A stretch of 64,000 bases of DNA from Stichopus chloronotus (Eukaryota; Echinodermata; Holothuroidea; Aspidochirotida; Stichopodidae). The stretch covers positions 26,203,969 through 26,267,968 of the forward strand of contig CM037838.1 of assembly GCA_021234535.1 (NCBI GenBank). The letters are read 5' to 3'. The notes under the pieces are model-generated. The model did no database searches and had not been told where the DNA came from. It saw only the letters and a program-made list of their open reading frames with translations. Positions 23,446-34,522 of this stretch are shown here, one piece after another. The number at the start of each line of letters is the position of its first letter. The stretch's first letter is position 1. A program made the translations under genes and the position numbers.

Positions 23446-25225
23446 ATGGCGACGAGGTCATTGCGTTTTGCGGTACTCTTAACCGTTGCTCTCATCCCTG
23501 CTGTAATCCACGGACTAATCCAATGCAAAGACAGTAGTAATAATGACGTGGATTGGTAAGTTTGTACACTGTATTTGATGTTCCTTTTTTTAACATATAA
23601 GTTGCACCACTGTACGAGTTGTCATTTCTATCTTATAACTCCCGAGATAAGATCACATACCAAATTAATGGTATTACATGTGAGTCATTGTCTTCGTCGT
23701 GTAGTTATATAAATTCATCATTATGTTAAGTAAATCATCTGTCAGTTGTCACTAAAAGTGCACAGAATATTTATTGGTCTGAATACTTACAACATCGATG
23801 TATTTTAGGTCACAGGGTGACTGAACGTTAAGATCATAAGTGTACTGTTTTTTGATGAATGAATCATTCAAAGTATAAAGGTATACAAAACCACTGAGAA
23901 AGAAACTATGATTTTGTAATGTTTCTGTGGTTCTTAATTTCTCTCATAATTCGTAGATTCGTACTTTCGTAGATTGCTTTTCATAACTAACCCGTTTTAA
24001 ATCTAAACGTCAAAACGTCACGAAATTATTGGCAAAGTGTTATGTTTTATATCGGCTTTAGAAGAACAATCAATTACACTTCCACTCACACTTCTAAGCC
24101 CTATCTACATTGGCTGAAATTTTAAAGCTGGAATATGAGTTGCGCTGAAAATCACCTGCTCATCTACCATTTGGTTTTCGTCATGGAAGAGAAAGTAGAG
24201 GAAAAGATCACATGTTTACAAAACCTGAAACAGAACTATACACTCATCTTCCAGATATTTTAATATAAAAATTGGCTCCACATTTTTGTTGGCCTTACGA
24301 AATTCAGACTCTCCAAGAAACCATAGCAGTCAATATGAGTATTCATCTATGCAAAAACAGGTTGAAGTGATGTTATTTTTTAGTGGATATGACATATTCC
24401 GCGGAACGTGACCTTCACTTAAGAATTTTCAACTCATATGCTAGTTTAAACTAAATCTTTTATAATGTTAGAGAATCAAACAGCTTTCAAAGAAAATGTG
24501 GTTGCACTCAAGTCTACATTTATAGGTTGTTTTTGACGTCCCAGATTTGTAATGTTTTAATCCCATCTTCAGCTCTAAGGGTACCTCATTCAATTATGTA
24601 GTTATCGAGGTGTTATGATTGATAAGGACTTCACAGAAACGATTAAAATTAACTTTCTTATTTCCAAATATACATTGATTGGTGATATTTTGATTAAGCT
24701 ACTATATTGTTAGTTGATGAAATTTGTCATTTTTCTTCTTGGAAATTGCAAACTCATAACTCATTATGCATTTAAGTCATACATGTACACAAGTCCAACC
24801 ATAGTGCCATGGTACAACCTACAACAATTGTACCTTCTGCGCTGAGTAACAGGTACAGCGTAGGCCACACCCACTTCTCCCGCGTCGTGCATAATTCATA
24901 TTTCATACTTTCCTCTTCAAAAAGTACGCTCTCTGATAAGATTTAGGTAGTGAGCGAAATAGTATGTAAAACATGATCAAGACTTACTTATTAGAGGCTA
25001 CGTTTAAAGTTTGACCAGGTGCTCATGATGAAAACGTTATCCTATATTATAAATGATATTCCTTAAGTTAAGTCACCTTTAACCAGTAGTACCCGACTAG
25101 AGCGTAATATTTCTATACATCGACCTTCATTTACGGATGGAAAGGAAATTGGCAATAACGCTTACACCTTCCTCTTTAAAAAAATGGAACGAATCTTTTA
25201 CTAGGCCGGATGGTAACCAATCGGC

Positions 25226-25295
<70 letters not shown>

Positions 25296-28200
25296 ATATA
25301 TATATATATGTCCATATATATATATATATATATGGACATATATATATATACATGGACATATATATATATATGTCCAATTCTTGAATCGTTTACTGACCGT
25401 CCCTGCTCGGTATACATGTCCGACACTCCACCGACTGTCATCCGACGCCTCTGAGGTATTTGTTAGTACTTTGACAGATCATTTTTAAAGATGGAACAAG
25501 TGTTCATTGGCCGGCGAACAACGGCCAAAGTACTGTAGTCCATGTTGTATTTCGTATTCCATTTTGTAAAGCTTGTATGCAGCAATGAAATGTGAATGAA
25601 AAGATTATACAGACAGAGCAAATGAGAAGTGTAACTTTAACAGAAACAAAACTGAACATGGAAAGAATATATGTTTATGTTGGCCATAGTCAATTTCGAG
25701 TTTGTTTGCTCTCTATTTATTATTCTTTCTAAGCTGTAGCGTTTCGAATCACTAGACAACACTATGTGAGACTATAAGCGGTTTTATCTGATCATCCAAG
25801 TCTGACGAAGTCTTTTATGTCGACATATGCTTATCGGTAACTTAACATCGGCCAGACTTCAGTCCATAACTAGCCGATATCAAGCCGGCCGAAGGGTATT
25901 CGGCTAATTTGCCGCAGGGGGCTTAGTCGGCGGGCGCACACTGCGGGGACACCAGGAGAGGTGTAAGCGATGACTTTCAGAGGTCAGGGTCAAATACGAC
26001 TTAAACCTCGAGTTACAATGAATTCAGCGCTAGATTAACTAAAATGACCCCCAAACCCCGCATCTCACCTGCATTACGCGTTCGGTCGAAAGTGCCCATG
26101 AGTATACCCGGTACTAAATATACCCCATCGGAACTTAATTGTGACTGGGGTATAAACCACAAATGTGCATAAGTTTACTTGGACAAAAATATCAAATATA
26201 ATTTAGAAAGGCATGCCCACAACCATTTGGCACGTGGGCATGTGGTTGTCGTCAATGTACTATGGAATCGTCTCAATGTGTCCAATTTTTATGACATATC
26301 GTATAGATAATGAAATGTACTCGTTGGTATGCCATCACGGAAAAGTTCTGTTGCTTCTAAATAGTCTACGTGTAGACTTTTGCTGCAAGATGTGAATTTC
26401 GTCATCGATTTCAGTATCATGTAGCAGGTGCCCCAAGGTTTTTACTTTATTTGGAATGAAATATGATCACAAAGAAACACAATAGTCCTTAAACAGTCCA
26501 TTTAATTAGATCCTGCTAGTCAATATTTATGGTGACTTGACTGGTGCTTACGTTTTAATGATTTGACTTGACCTGGCTTGCTACTGTTTGACTTGTCACT
26601 TGACTTAGAGCTGCAGCAAATGACTTAAATGGACTTGCAAACATTGACTTGTGACTTGACTTGCAAAATTTGACTTATCACCATCTCTGCCTCAATATCA
26701 GTACATATGAGGTGTAACGGAGTAAGCGCCTATTGCATTAGCATGACGTAGTACCAGCCTAAACAGAAACCAATCTATGCTATGTGGGGCCAAAAGTGTA
26801 ATATTCCTGTGACGTGAACAACAGGCAGTTGCGTTGGCCTGTTGCGATAACACCTAAGTCAGTCCAACGTAAATTACGCTACTTTTAGCCTCAAGCCCAA
26901 GACTAGATAGAAGTGTGCTGAACTAATGAGTGTTGGCGCAAGAATTAACTTTATATTTGACCGACGACAATACTGGGAAACCGGTAACGATTATTAAACG
27001 AGGCTCGTAATTAAGCGTATAGTATGCAGAGATGACAATATGAACTGTGTGTACCAAATGAAATGAATCAGTTATCACTTGGAAATATTGCTTTAGTTTC
27101 AAGGCAAAGTTTAAACTCTTTGTACAACCGGCAGCCACCCTTACGACCTTATTCCCACAGGTACTACATCTACAAGTTACCAAAAAACTCGCGAGCTCTT
27201 CCACCGTGGATGGGTGACGCTTACTACTTTCTTTCTAACCAAAAAAACAAATTTACGTTGTCGACCTCTGCAACAGGGCTGACCAATCCAACAAATCCGT
27301 TGGCAAAAACATTATCTCCAGTTTACCAGAAGGGACAGGTGACTATAGTGATCGTTTCTCCATATTCATGTATTGCTATGTCGTTCAAACCCAATTCCTC
27401 CCTTACAGGGGAAAAATATGATAATTGCATATCAACAAGACATCAGTGCTATAGCCGAGTGCATAAAGGTGGTAAAGCAATGAATGTTAGCAACCGGTAG
27501 GGTCTGGTTTCGATCCCTGAAGGATAGGTCGATCAATAGAGAGACGATTTTTCGTCCAGTACAAGTTGGTAGTCAGCCGAAGTTGTAATATATAAGCGAA
27601 TGTAATATATAAGCAGGGAGTTGCTACAGAGAAGCCGATTGGACAGAAAATTTAATAACTGCTAATACCTTAAGACCCACCGAATTGAGTGACGATAAAC
27701 TCTGTCGTTGGATCAAATGTATTTTATTCCTTTATTTGCCGATTTCATTTCATTCCCAAGTACCTAGCAATGCCATGCAAGTCAATTGATCCTTAAACAA
27801 TTAACTCATAACAATGCTTTGAAACGTAAGTTTATGACTAGAACGTTTTCAGAGCAGGTGGCACGAAATTGGAAACTACAGTTTAACTGACTTAAGAGGA
27901 GACGTTTAGGCTTTACCTAAGAAGAGATGGTATACAAATGAGTGGTAGAGGCAAAAGTCTATTTCTTTGACGAACCGAAAAAAATTCTCTGGAGTTTTTC
28001 TGAAACATCCAGTTTTGGATTCTTTTGTATGTTTTGATGTACAAATGTGCAGATGTTTTATACTTTTATACGTCTTACCGAGCGTTGAAAGAGCGAATTA
28101 TTATACATTTCCTGAAGCCTGCAATATTTGTGCAGTGGAGAACAGTTGGTCTGTGACTGTAGCAAACGACAACTGCCACCTTGTATTTACTTTGTCATCC

Positions 28201-31200
28201 CATGTAAGCCCTACAGAAATGTTACGAACGACACAAAAGACAGTTTGTGGTGTGATCACGTGATGTAAGCTCTTGTTCAAAGCGATATACCACCTTCACA
28301 GTAGCAACTCCCTGATATACGTCAGAGGTGTTGTTCGCCCTCAGCGTCAAAAAATAACTGTTCTTCAAGGCCTAAATTAATGATCAATGTCTGAATTAAT
28401 GTGTTAGTTAGTTAAACAAATTGGTCTTCAGTCTAGCTAAGGGTTTCAACTAATCTTCAATTTTCTTCAAGTAATAAATAGTTGAAGTTCAGTATCCTCT
28501 CTAGTTGCCTGTTCCAAGGGTGAAGGCCTTTTTTTGACACAAGCATTGTGTTTACGAATATTCAAATCACATGTACCTTTCTCATTCTTTTTCTCACAGA
28601 AACTCGTTATCATGTACAACGATCATCCCCCGGATGGTTCAAGTGCTTCGTCAAAAGGACACTACGAAAGGTAACATCATTTTAAACAATTATAACAGAG
28701 GTATAAATGTAACTGAAAGCAAAAGTAGCGTTTTATTCTTCATCCAAAGCACGAACGTATCAGATGGATATATTCAACTGTAACAGTTGACAATACATTG
28801 CAAACGCAATAATTTTATTAGTGTCCAAGATCATGAAATGAAAGACATGGCCATTTTCGTTACTTCATGGTTCGGATTACGATAAATGACTAACGCTCAG
28901 CCTCGACGCAATAAATTAATATCAAAAAACATTCAGACGGTAATCTCGAAAATGCGTTTCTAGGTCTAGTGTTATGTCCACAAATTTAACCAATTTGGGG
29001 AGAGGGGTTTGCTTCGATCTAGATCAGTTTGAGTCTATACTGGCTGAGAAGGGCAAAAAGATCTTTCTTGATCGATTCTACTCTTCATGGTGGGGCGTTG
29101 ATCACCTCTGATCTATAAAATTTGGTTTAGGAATAACTGTAAAACGAACATTCCCCCATGCCTCTTCTCTGATCTTCAAATCGTTACGCCGTAAAGACCG
29201 TCTGAGTCTTTCTTCGCTCATGGCTTGTTGTCACTAGATAAACATGGCTCCTTTTGCTTGGGTTATGATTTCTCGCTTGGGTTATAATTTCTCGCTTGTC
29301 TGTGGTAATGCTGATGTGATTAGATGAAAATATAAGAGCTTCGCGTCTTGCAGCACTGGCAGCACTCTGGCCCGCTCTGTCGGCTTCCTCGACAGGACGT
29401 GAAAATAGCTCTCACGTTTTTTCGAGAGCCTTGCCTTGAAAGTCACACTGAAAGCCAATCTGACAATAGTAAACTATTTAGACATGCTTTGAATCACACA
29501 AACGGAATATTTACCTCCTACGGGAAGCCAGAGACACCCTCTTTTTTGTTCACTCACAATCTGACCATTCACCAAACAAAATAAGAAACCTCCCATAGGT
29601 CATCAACAAAAGACAGCCTTTCCTGAAACAAGTACATGTTCGACGAAGCGTCAACGAGGGGTGCCCTCCAGTAGAGCGGCGTCAGCTTCCAACTCAAATT
29701 CGAAGTCATCAGTATCCACATTAGAAAGTTCTTATCCAAATCCGCTGATACATCATGGGAGTATAACGACAACGAATTTTCTTCAGAGCATTCTAAATTT
29801 ACTTAGATTGGGATCTTTAGGAATTAGAGGAATTTAAGAGCAGATTTAATGACCACGATAAGTCATTCGCTTGAAAAAGTACAGTGAGAAACAAAGCTTT
29901 TAAGTTGACAGTTTCAAGCAAAATGTCTACCCAACGAGATAGTATCTCATTAAATAGCAGAAAAATTATGAATTGTTCAGTTGTATTGTCTTAACAACTC
30001 AAAATTTCTCTGCAAAATGTTAACTTGTTTACTTGAGGAATTTAACACTTTTTTGAAAAATATTCGTATAACAACTTATCACATCCTTTCAATTCAACAA
30101 TGCTACAAAATGCTGAGTTTTTCACTTCCTTACTAAGTGATCAACTGAACACTTTTCTGCAAAATATTTGAATGACAACTCATCATATCTTGTCATCTCA
30201 ACTTAGAAAAATATGAACAAGTTAATATTCTGCAGAAAATTATTTATTAGCCCACTTTCAAAGAAGTGATTAAATCAACATTTTACAGAAGATTGTTCAA
30301 TTGACAGGATGTAATTAGTTGTCAATTAAAGGTTTTGAGAACTTAAGAGGTTAAGTTGCTCATTAGGAAAAGAAGTGAACAAGTCAATATTTTGCAGAGA
30401 TTTGTTGAGTTGATAAGATACGATAAGTTGTCATTAAGACATTTTGCAGCAACATGATGAATTGTTTACTTACGCAAAAGTGAACAATTTGACATTGTAC
30501 AGCAAATTGTTGAAATAACAAGATATGATGAGTTGCCACTTGAACAACTTGCAGAAAATTGTTTAGAGGGAAATAAGGAAATAATTTTTTTTTCAGAAAA
30601 CAACCATATTTTGAAAAACATTGTTTGTGGACATACAATGATATATTATGCAAAATTAGGAAGGATAGTAGCCTTCTTTTCCAGGAATAAGTTTGTCGCA
30701 GATAGAAACTCAGTTATTTGTTGCTCAACAATAATTTGTTCACCCAAACTTTTCAAAATTCAAATAATGCATCTTCTGTTTCTCATCACATGCATAATGT
30801 TTTGAGGAGATGAAACTTTTGCAGATGTGCATTGTTGAGACTGAATGGTTTAACAATCATGATTAAAGTAATTTTCTTTGTATGCCATTTTGGTATACTC
30901 TAAACAACCTACTTCTCTTTAATGGTCTAAATAATATGACTAAACAATTAATCATTTTTCCGTCTCTTCGATGTTAGATGTTCTTGTTATCTAGACATTT
31001 TAGAGAAAATTTTCAAGTTTCGGGGCAAAGATATCCTTATCTTGACTTCACTGCTTCCGCACGTACTCTCAAAAAGTTATTCAGGGCAGAACAAGACATC
31101 CATGTTATACATAACGCTCTTTCAAGCTCATATGCAAATGTTTCGTTATAGGTGGATTCAACAAACTTTAGTGTCCTTCCTAAAAATGTAGGCTGCATCG

Positions 31201-33800
31201 TAGGTAACCAAGCAGCACCAGAAATCTGTGGCACAGTTAGAAAGGCATAGGCAGATGATGTCACCGCGTTAAAAAATCTCAAAGAGGCCTTCTTGATGAG
31301 ACGAACTCTTACTTCTTCACAATGGCAAACCTTTACTACTTTAATCAACTGGTGGAAAGTGCTTCGTTTCCTGCAAATAGACTAGAACTTAAAAAATCCG
31401 CAAACATCCTAAATTCCAACCAACTTATTGAAATATGACCCAGTCAAATTTAAACTAACACAGTTAAGATTGTCAACCTATACATTGAGAAATAACTCTG
31501 GAAATATCAACATTATATTCACTTTGTTTCCTAACGAACCGATGTGGCACAACTCTTAAAACATTGACTCACCAAGATTTCTACTAAGTAATTTAATGTA
31601 GCTTTCCCATGATTCTTGCTTCTTTTTCAGGAGTTGTAGCATTTGATGGTAGCACTGGGTTCTGGTTGATTCACAGTATTCCAAGGTTTCCAGATGAAAC
31701 GGCATATCAGTGGCCAGCTAGTGCTAATATATACGGTCAGAGTGTTTTGTGTATCACGTTTTCCCAAAATTCGATGACAGCAATAGGTAAGCAGTTTTGT
31801 ACATACGTACGGTTCGTTCACTCATTATCTCCTGCTTCCGTGGCCTCCATGATATCCAACAAATCTGAGGATAATGAACTATATATTTCATACTTTTAAC
31901 TTCTCACATGAAAAATCTTACACACAAACTAGCATCATGAGTAGAAGAAACTCTCCCAAAGTTACTGGGAACTGGTTTATTTGTTACTCTTAGTGTCGGC
32001 AACAGAGAAATGACAACTTTTGATCTTTTTCGGTTTCATTTTTAACAGCTAGCCAGTTGCAGTACATGTTCCCCAAAGTGTATTTTTACGAAGGAGTGAG
32101 TACGTCGTCCCCATTCTGGAAAGTAATAACGGCACAACGCCCTCCTAAATCTGACAACAAAGCAAATCTTATATCAGATGGAGGGCAGCAATTTATCCAC
32201 TATGCCAAATATAATAGCTTCGGACAAGGTAAGTTCGCCTGCATTACAATATACTCCAACATTCATTTCTTTATTGTTTTTCGAGTGATGTGGACTACGT
32301 TGTCACCTGCTTGATCAACATTTTCCTTTAAATATCCAGAATTTATCTTTCAACAACAATGTTTTAATTATTCATGTTGATATGGATATATATCGTAACT
32401 ACGTTGCGGTAGAACAGCAGTAAATCGCTTAGCTTTGTGACTAGCGATTTAATGTAAACCAATGGTGACATGATTTATTTGATTTTCATCTCTAACATTT
32501 TTGACTTGGATAGATCTATACAGTGGATTAGTGGCAAAAGATTTAAAACAGAAACTGTATGTAGAGACTTGGAGACGATCACCGAAACTTCAGTCCGACT
32601 GTTCTACTAAATATCCAGTCTGTAATGTGGCTACGGTAACTCTTCCAGGCAAGCAATCATTCAGTTACACCAAGGATCATTCCAAATGGGCAGTCACTGT
32701 AGACAAGACGTATATCTGCGTTGGTGGCATAAACAGAATGGTAACAATTTGATTTGCTATTTCTGTGCATCAGAAAATGTAATTACTGGCTTAATTGAAG
32801 TTTCAGAACAATCAATCACATAGGCTGTACTTAATTCGAGCCGCAACGTACAAAATAAGCTTGAAGTTGATAATTCTTTTCTGCCATCCTCTCCTAAGAT
32901 TAATGAAAAGCATTGCATCCCATTGAGGAATATTTGTACTGGTAATCACTTGCTCATCTATCTTTGCTTTTTGCTATTGTTTTAGGGAAGAGAAAGTTGA
33001 GGGAAAGATCACACATTAGGACACATGAAAGAGGACTATGCACCAATCGTCCAGATATTTGAATATGAAAATTGCGTAGACATTTTTGTTGGCCTTACAA
33101 AATTCAAACTCTCCGAGAAAGTTTAGCAGTCATTTACTGTTACTTGAAATTTAACAGTAATTGTAGTGGCTCTAACATATTCCGCAAACTGACTTTTACT
33201 GGCAAATTTTCGACTCACATTCTCGCTTTAATCGCAATCTGATCGAGTTAATGTTTGGCAGGCCATGGTTTATCATAGTCTACTCTGAACAAATTAAAAT
33301 AATATGAGCGAGGGAAAAATAATAGATATCTAAATTGATAATAAGATATAATAAAACTGTTATCTTTTCCCAAGGACTATTTGTTACGACACTATTAAGA
33401 ACTCCATGAATAATGAAAAATAAACCATCCACCGTTACACACATTTAACGTTTTTTTTATAATTGTAAGTCAGTTGCATGAAATTTTCTCGTAATCAAAA
33501 TCCAATTTAGAGAAGAAAGAAATACTACCAAGCTTGTTTGAATTATGTGGCATATGAAACAAAGATACTGTCCCTTTTAGGTTTCAAAGATATGAAGAAT
33601 TGCTTAAAGATTAATGCTAATTTTTTTTTTGATGTTCAATAAAACAATACTTTTTTTATGTTCATTTGTAATAGTCTTCACAGTTCCGACGGGGTGGTGG
33701 AACAATGTGCGCAAACCTATCGGTCGTAGCGACCCAGTATTTCTCGATGGCTAGACAGTTTGAAACATGTCCAGCTGGCCAACGTCAACTTTGTCCATAA
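23446..33800 (+). CDS. Deoxyribonuclease II, copy 1 (seven coding exons; 1-nt frame lesion in exon 3)
   Basis: DNase II is a lysosomal or secreted acid endonuclease that cuts double-stranded DNA without metal ions; it belongs to the PLD-like fold with two HxK motifs. Exons: 23446-23555, 27161-27338, 28600-28670, 31631-31786, 32049-32228, 32514-32740, 33684-33800 (TAA 33798). The signal peptide is followed by the family N-terminus ending DVDW, then [52 protein letters not shown] (second HxK, His ~287), GGINRM and RRGGGTMC. About 345 aa, normal for the family. Exon 3 is 71 nt against 70 in copy 2: an extra T at 28663 splits the first HxK motif GHTKG and leads to a stop in exon 4. It may be inactive, an allele, or an assembly error. 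AATAAA is at 34517. Confidence 0.92.
24120..24345. repeat. Dispersed repeat, copy A (copy B at ~32910-33150)
   Basis: Shared strings in order: 'tgctcatcta', 'ggaagagaaagt', 'aaagatcaca', 'ccagatattt', 'catttttgttggccttac' and 'gcagtca'. The two copies are about 80% alike by eye and in the same orientation, in the first coding intron and last intron of the same gene. Confidence 0.7.
25231..25380. repeat. (AT)n microsatellite with interspersed TGTCCA/TGGACA inverted units
   Basis: About 60 bp of pure AT is followed by alternating 'tgtccatatata' and 'tatggacatata' blocks, which form nested inverted repeats. Open frames of Tyr/Ile on both strands are artefacts. Confidence 0.95.
26530..26690. repeat. 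GACTTG-rich simple repeat
   Basis: The hexamer GACTTG and variants (ACTTGACTTG) recur about a dozen times in 160 bp with irregular spacing. Confidence 0.7.
27445..27525 (+). mobile_element. Possible tRNA-derived SINE head
   Basis: A box A-like TAGCCGAGTGC (27452-27462) and a box B-like GGTTTCGATCC (27506-27516, one extra T) are spaced as in a tRNA with a long variable arm. No clear acceptor stem was made out. It lies in the second coding intron of DNase II copy 1. Confidence 0.35.
27614..28314. mobile_element. Candidate non-autonomous DNA transposon with 14-bp terminal inverted repeats
   Basis: CAGGGAGTTGCTAC at 27614-27627 is perfectly inverted at 28301-28314 (GTAGCAACTCCCTG), 701 bp end to end. 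CAGGG ends are typical of hAT-type elements. Flanks are AT-rich (tatataag / atatacgt) and do not give a clean 8-bp target duplication. No transposase is encoded. It lies inside the second coding intron of DNase II copy 1. Confidence 0.5.
28671..31630 (+). other. DNase II copy 1, third coding intron
   Basis: 3.0 kb, against 0.46 kb in copy 2. No exon was seen. The section 30000-30570 is a degenerate tandem repeat. Confidence 0.5.
30000..30570. repeat. Degenerate tandem repeat of roughly 100-120 bp
   Basis: The elements 'tttgcagaaaattgtt', 'acaagatatgatgagttgtca' and 'gaacaa' return five or six times in order, with heavy divergence. Confidence 0.5.
32910..33150. repeat. Dispersed repeat, copy B (copy A at 24120-24345)
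   Basis: Matches copy A in order and orientation. It lies in the last intron of DNase II copy 1. Confidence 0.7.
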
Positions 33801-34522
33801 TACCAAACAGCGAGGATAACTTAGTCCTAATTCGAAACTGGCAACGAATCTATCTTACTCCACTCTAAACATACCATACTTTTTTAGCTGATCATATTAT
33901 TATATCTACAACTTTGTAACGCCCTGTATGTTCTCTACATCCATAAATTTAAGAAAGAATTGGAAAATAGTTTGGTATAAATTTTTCAGAAGGATATATG
34001 TATCTTGCATTAAAGTAAATGTAGTTTTTGATGCATTTTTGATTTTTCATCGAAGTTTAAAGTTTAACTGACCGTGCGAGGAAGTGATAGTGATATTAGG
34101 CCAATTTAAAGAACTTTTCCCATTCTTCCTATCTGTAAAACATTGTACCACAGACAAAATTACACTTTGCACATTAATGGTATTGACTACTTTAGCTTTT
34201 TTTCATATAACAGTGAAGAGCAATAACCACTAGTGACGTCTTATAGTCTCATAAGGTAGAGTGTGAAAATTTACTCCTCGGGCAATAGATTTAAACGTAT
34301 TAATCCTGTTACCACATCATGATGCCTTTTTAGATTAACTCAAATCCACCTGTCAATAAAATGAACATATTGCGAGCAATGATCAAATATCTCATATATG
34401 CATGAAGTGACATAACTCTTGGGTAACAATAACGGAGATGACTCTTGCTTTGACTAATGTGTAGATTTGATGTAGAGCAGCAATACGGAGGTATATTTAG
34501 ATAGAAATAGATTTAAAATAAA
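33801..34522 (+). other. Probable 3' UTR of DNase II copy 1
   Basis: The sequence around AATAAA 34517-34522 ('tatatttagatag..aataaat..ttcaagcaaa') resembles that around the copy 2 signal at 47387 ('tatatatagatag..aataaat..ttacaagcaaa'). In copy 2 this signal is only 100 nt after the stop; here about 600 extra bases intervene. Confidence 0.5.

Larger units (their letters stand above)
23556..27160 (+). other. DNase II copy 1, first coding intron
   Basis: 3.6 kb. It holds a ~230-bp block near 24120-24345 that recurs downstream at 32910-33150, an (AT)n palindromic satellite at 25231-25380, and a GACTTG-rich tract at 26530-26690. No exon was recognised. Confidence 0.5.

Noticed and set aside
25127..25488. 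Open frames of about 100 codons on both strands
   Set aside because: Tyr-Ile repeats translated from the (AT)n microsatellite.
31037..31348. 103-codon minus-strand frame inside a DNase II intron
   Set aside because: No recognisable domain and no splice or promoter context; kept as chance.
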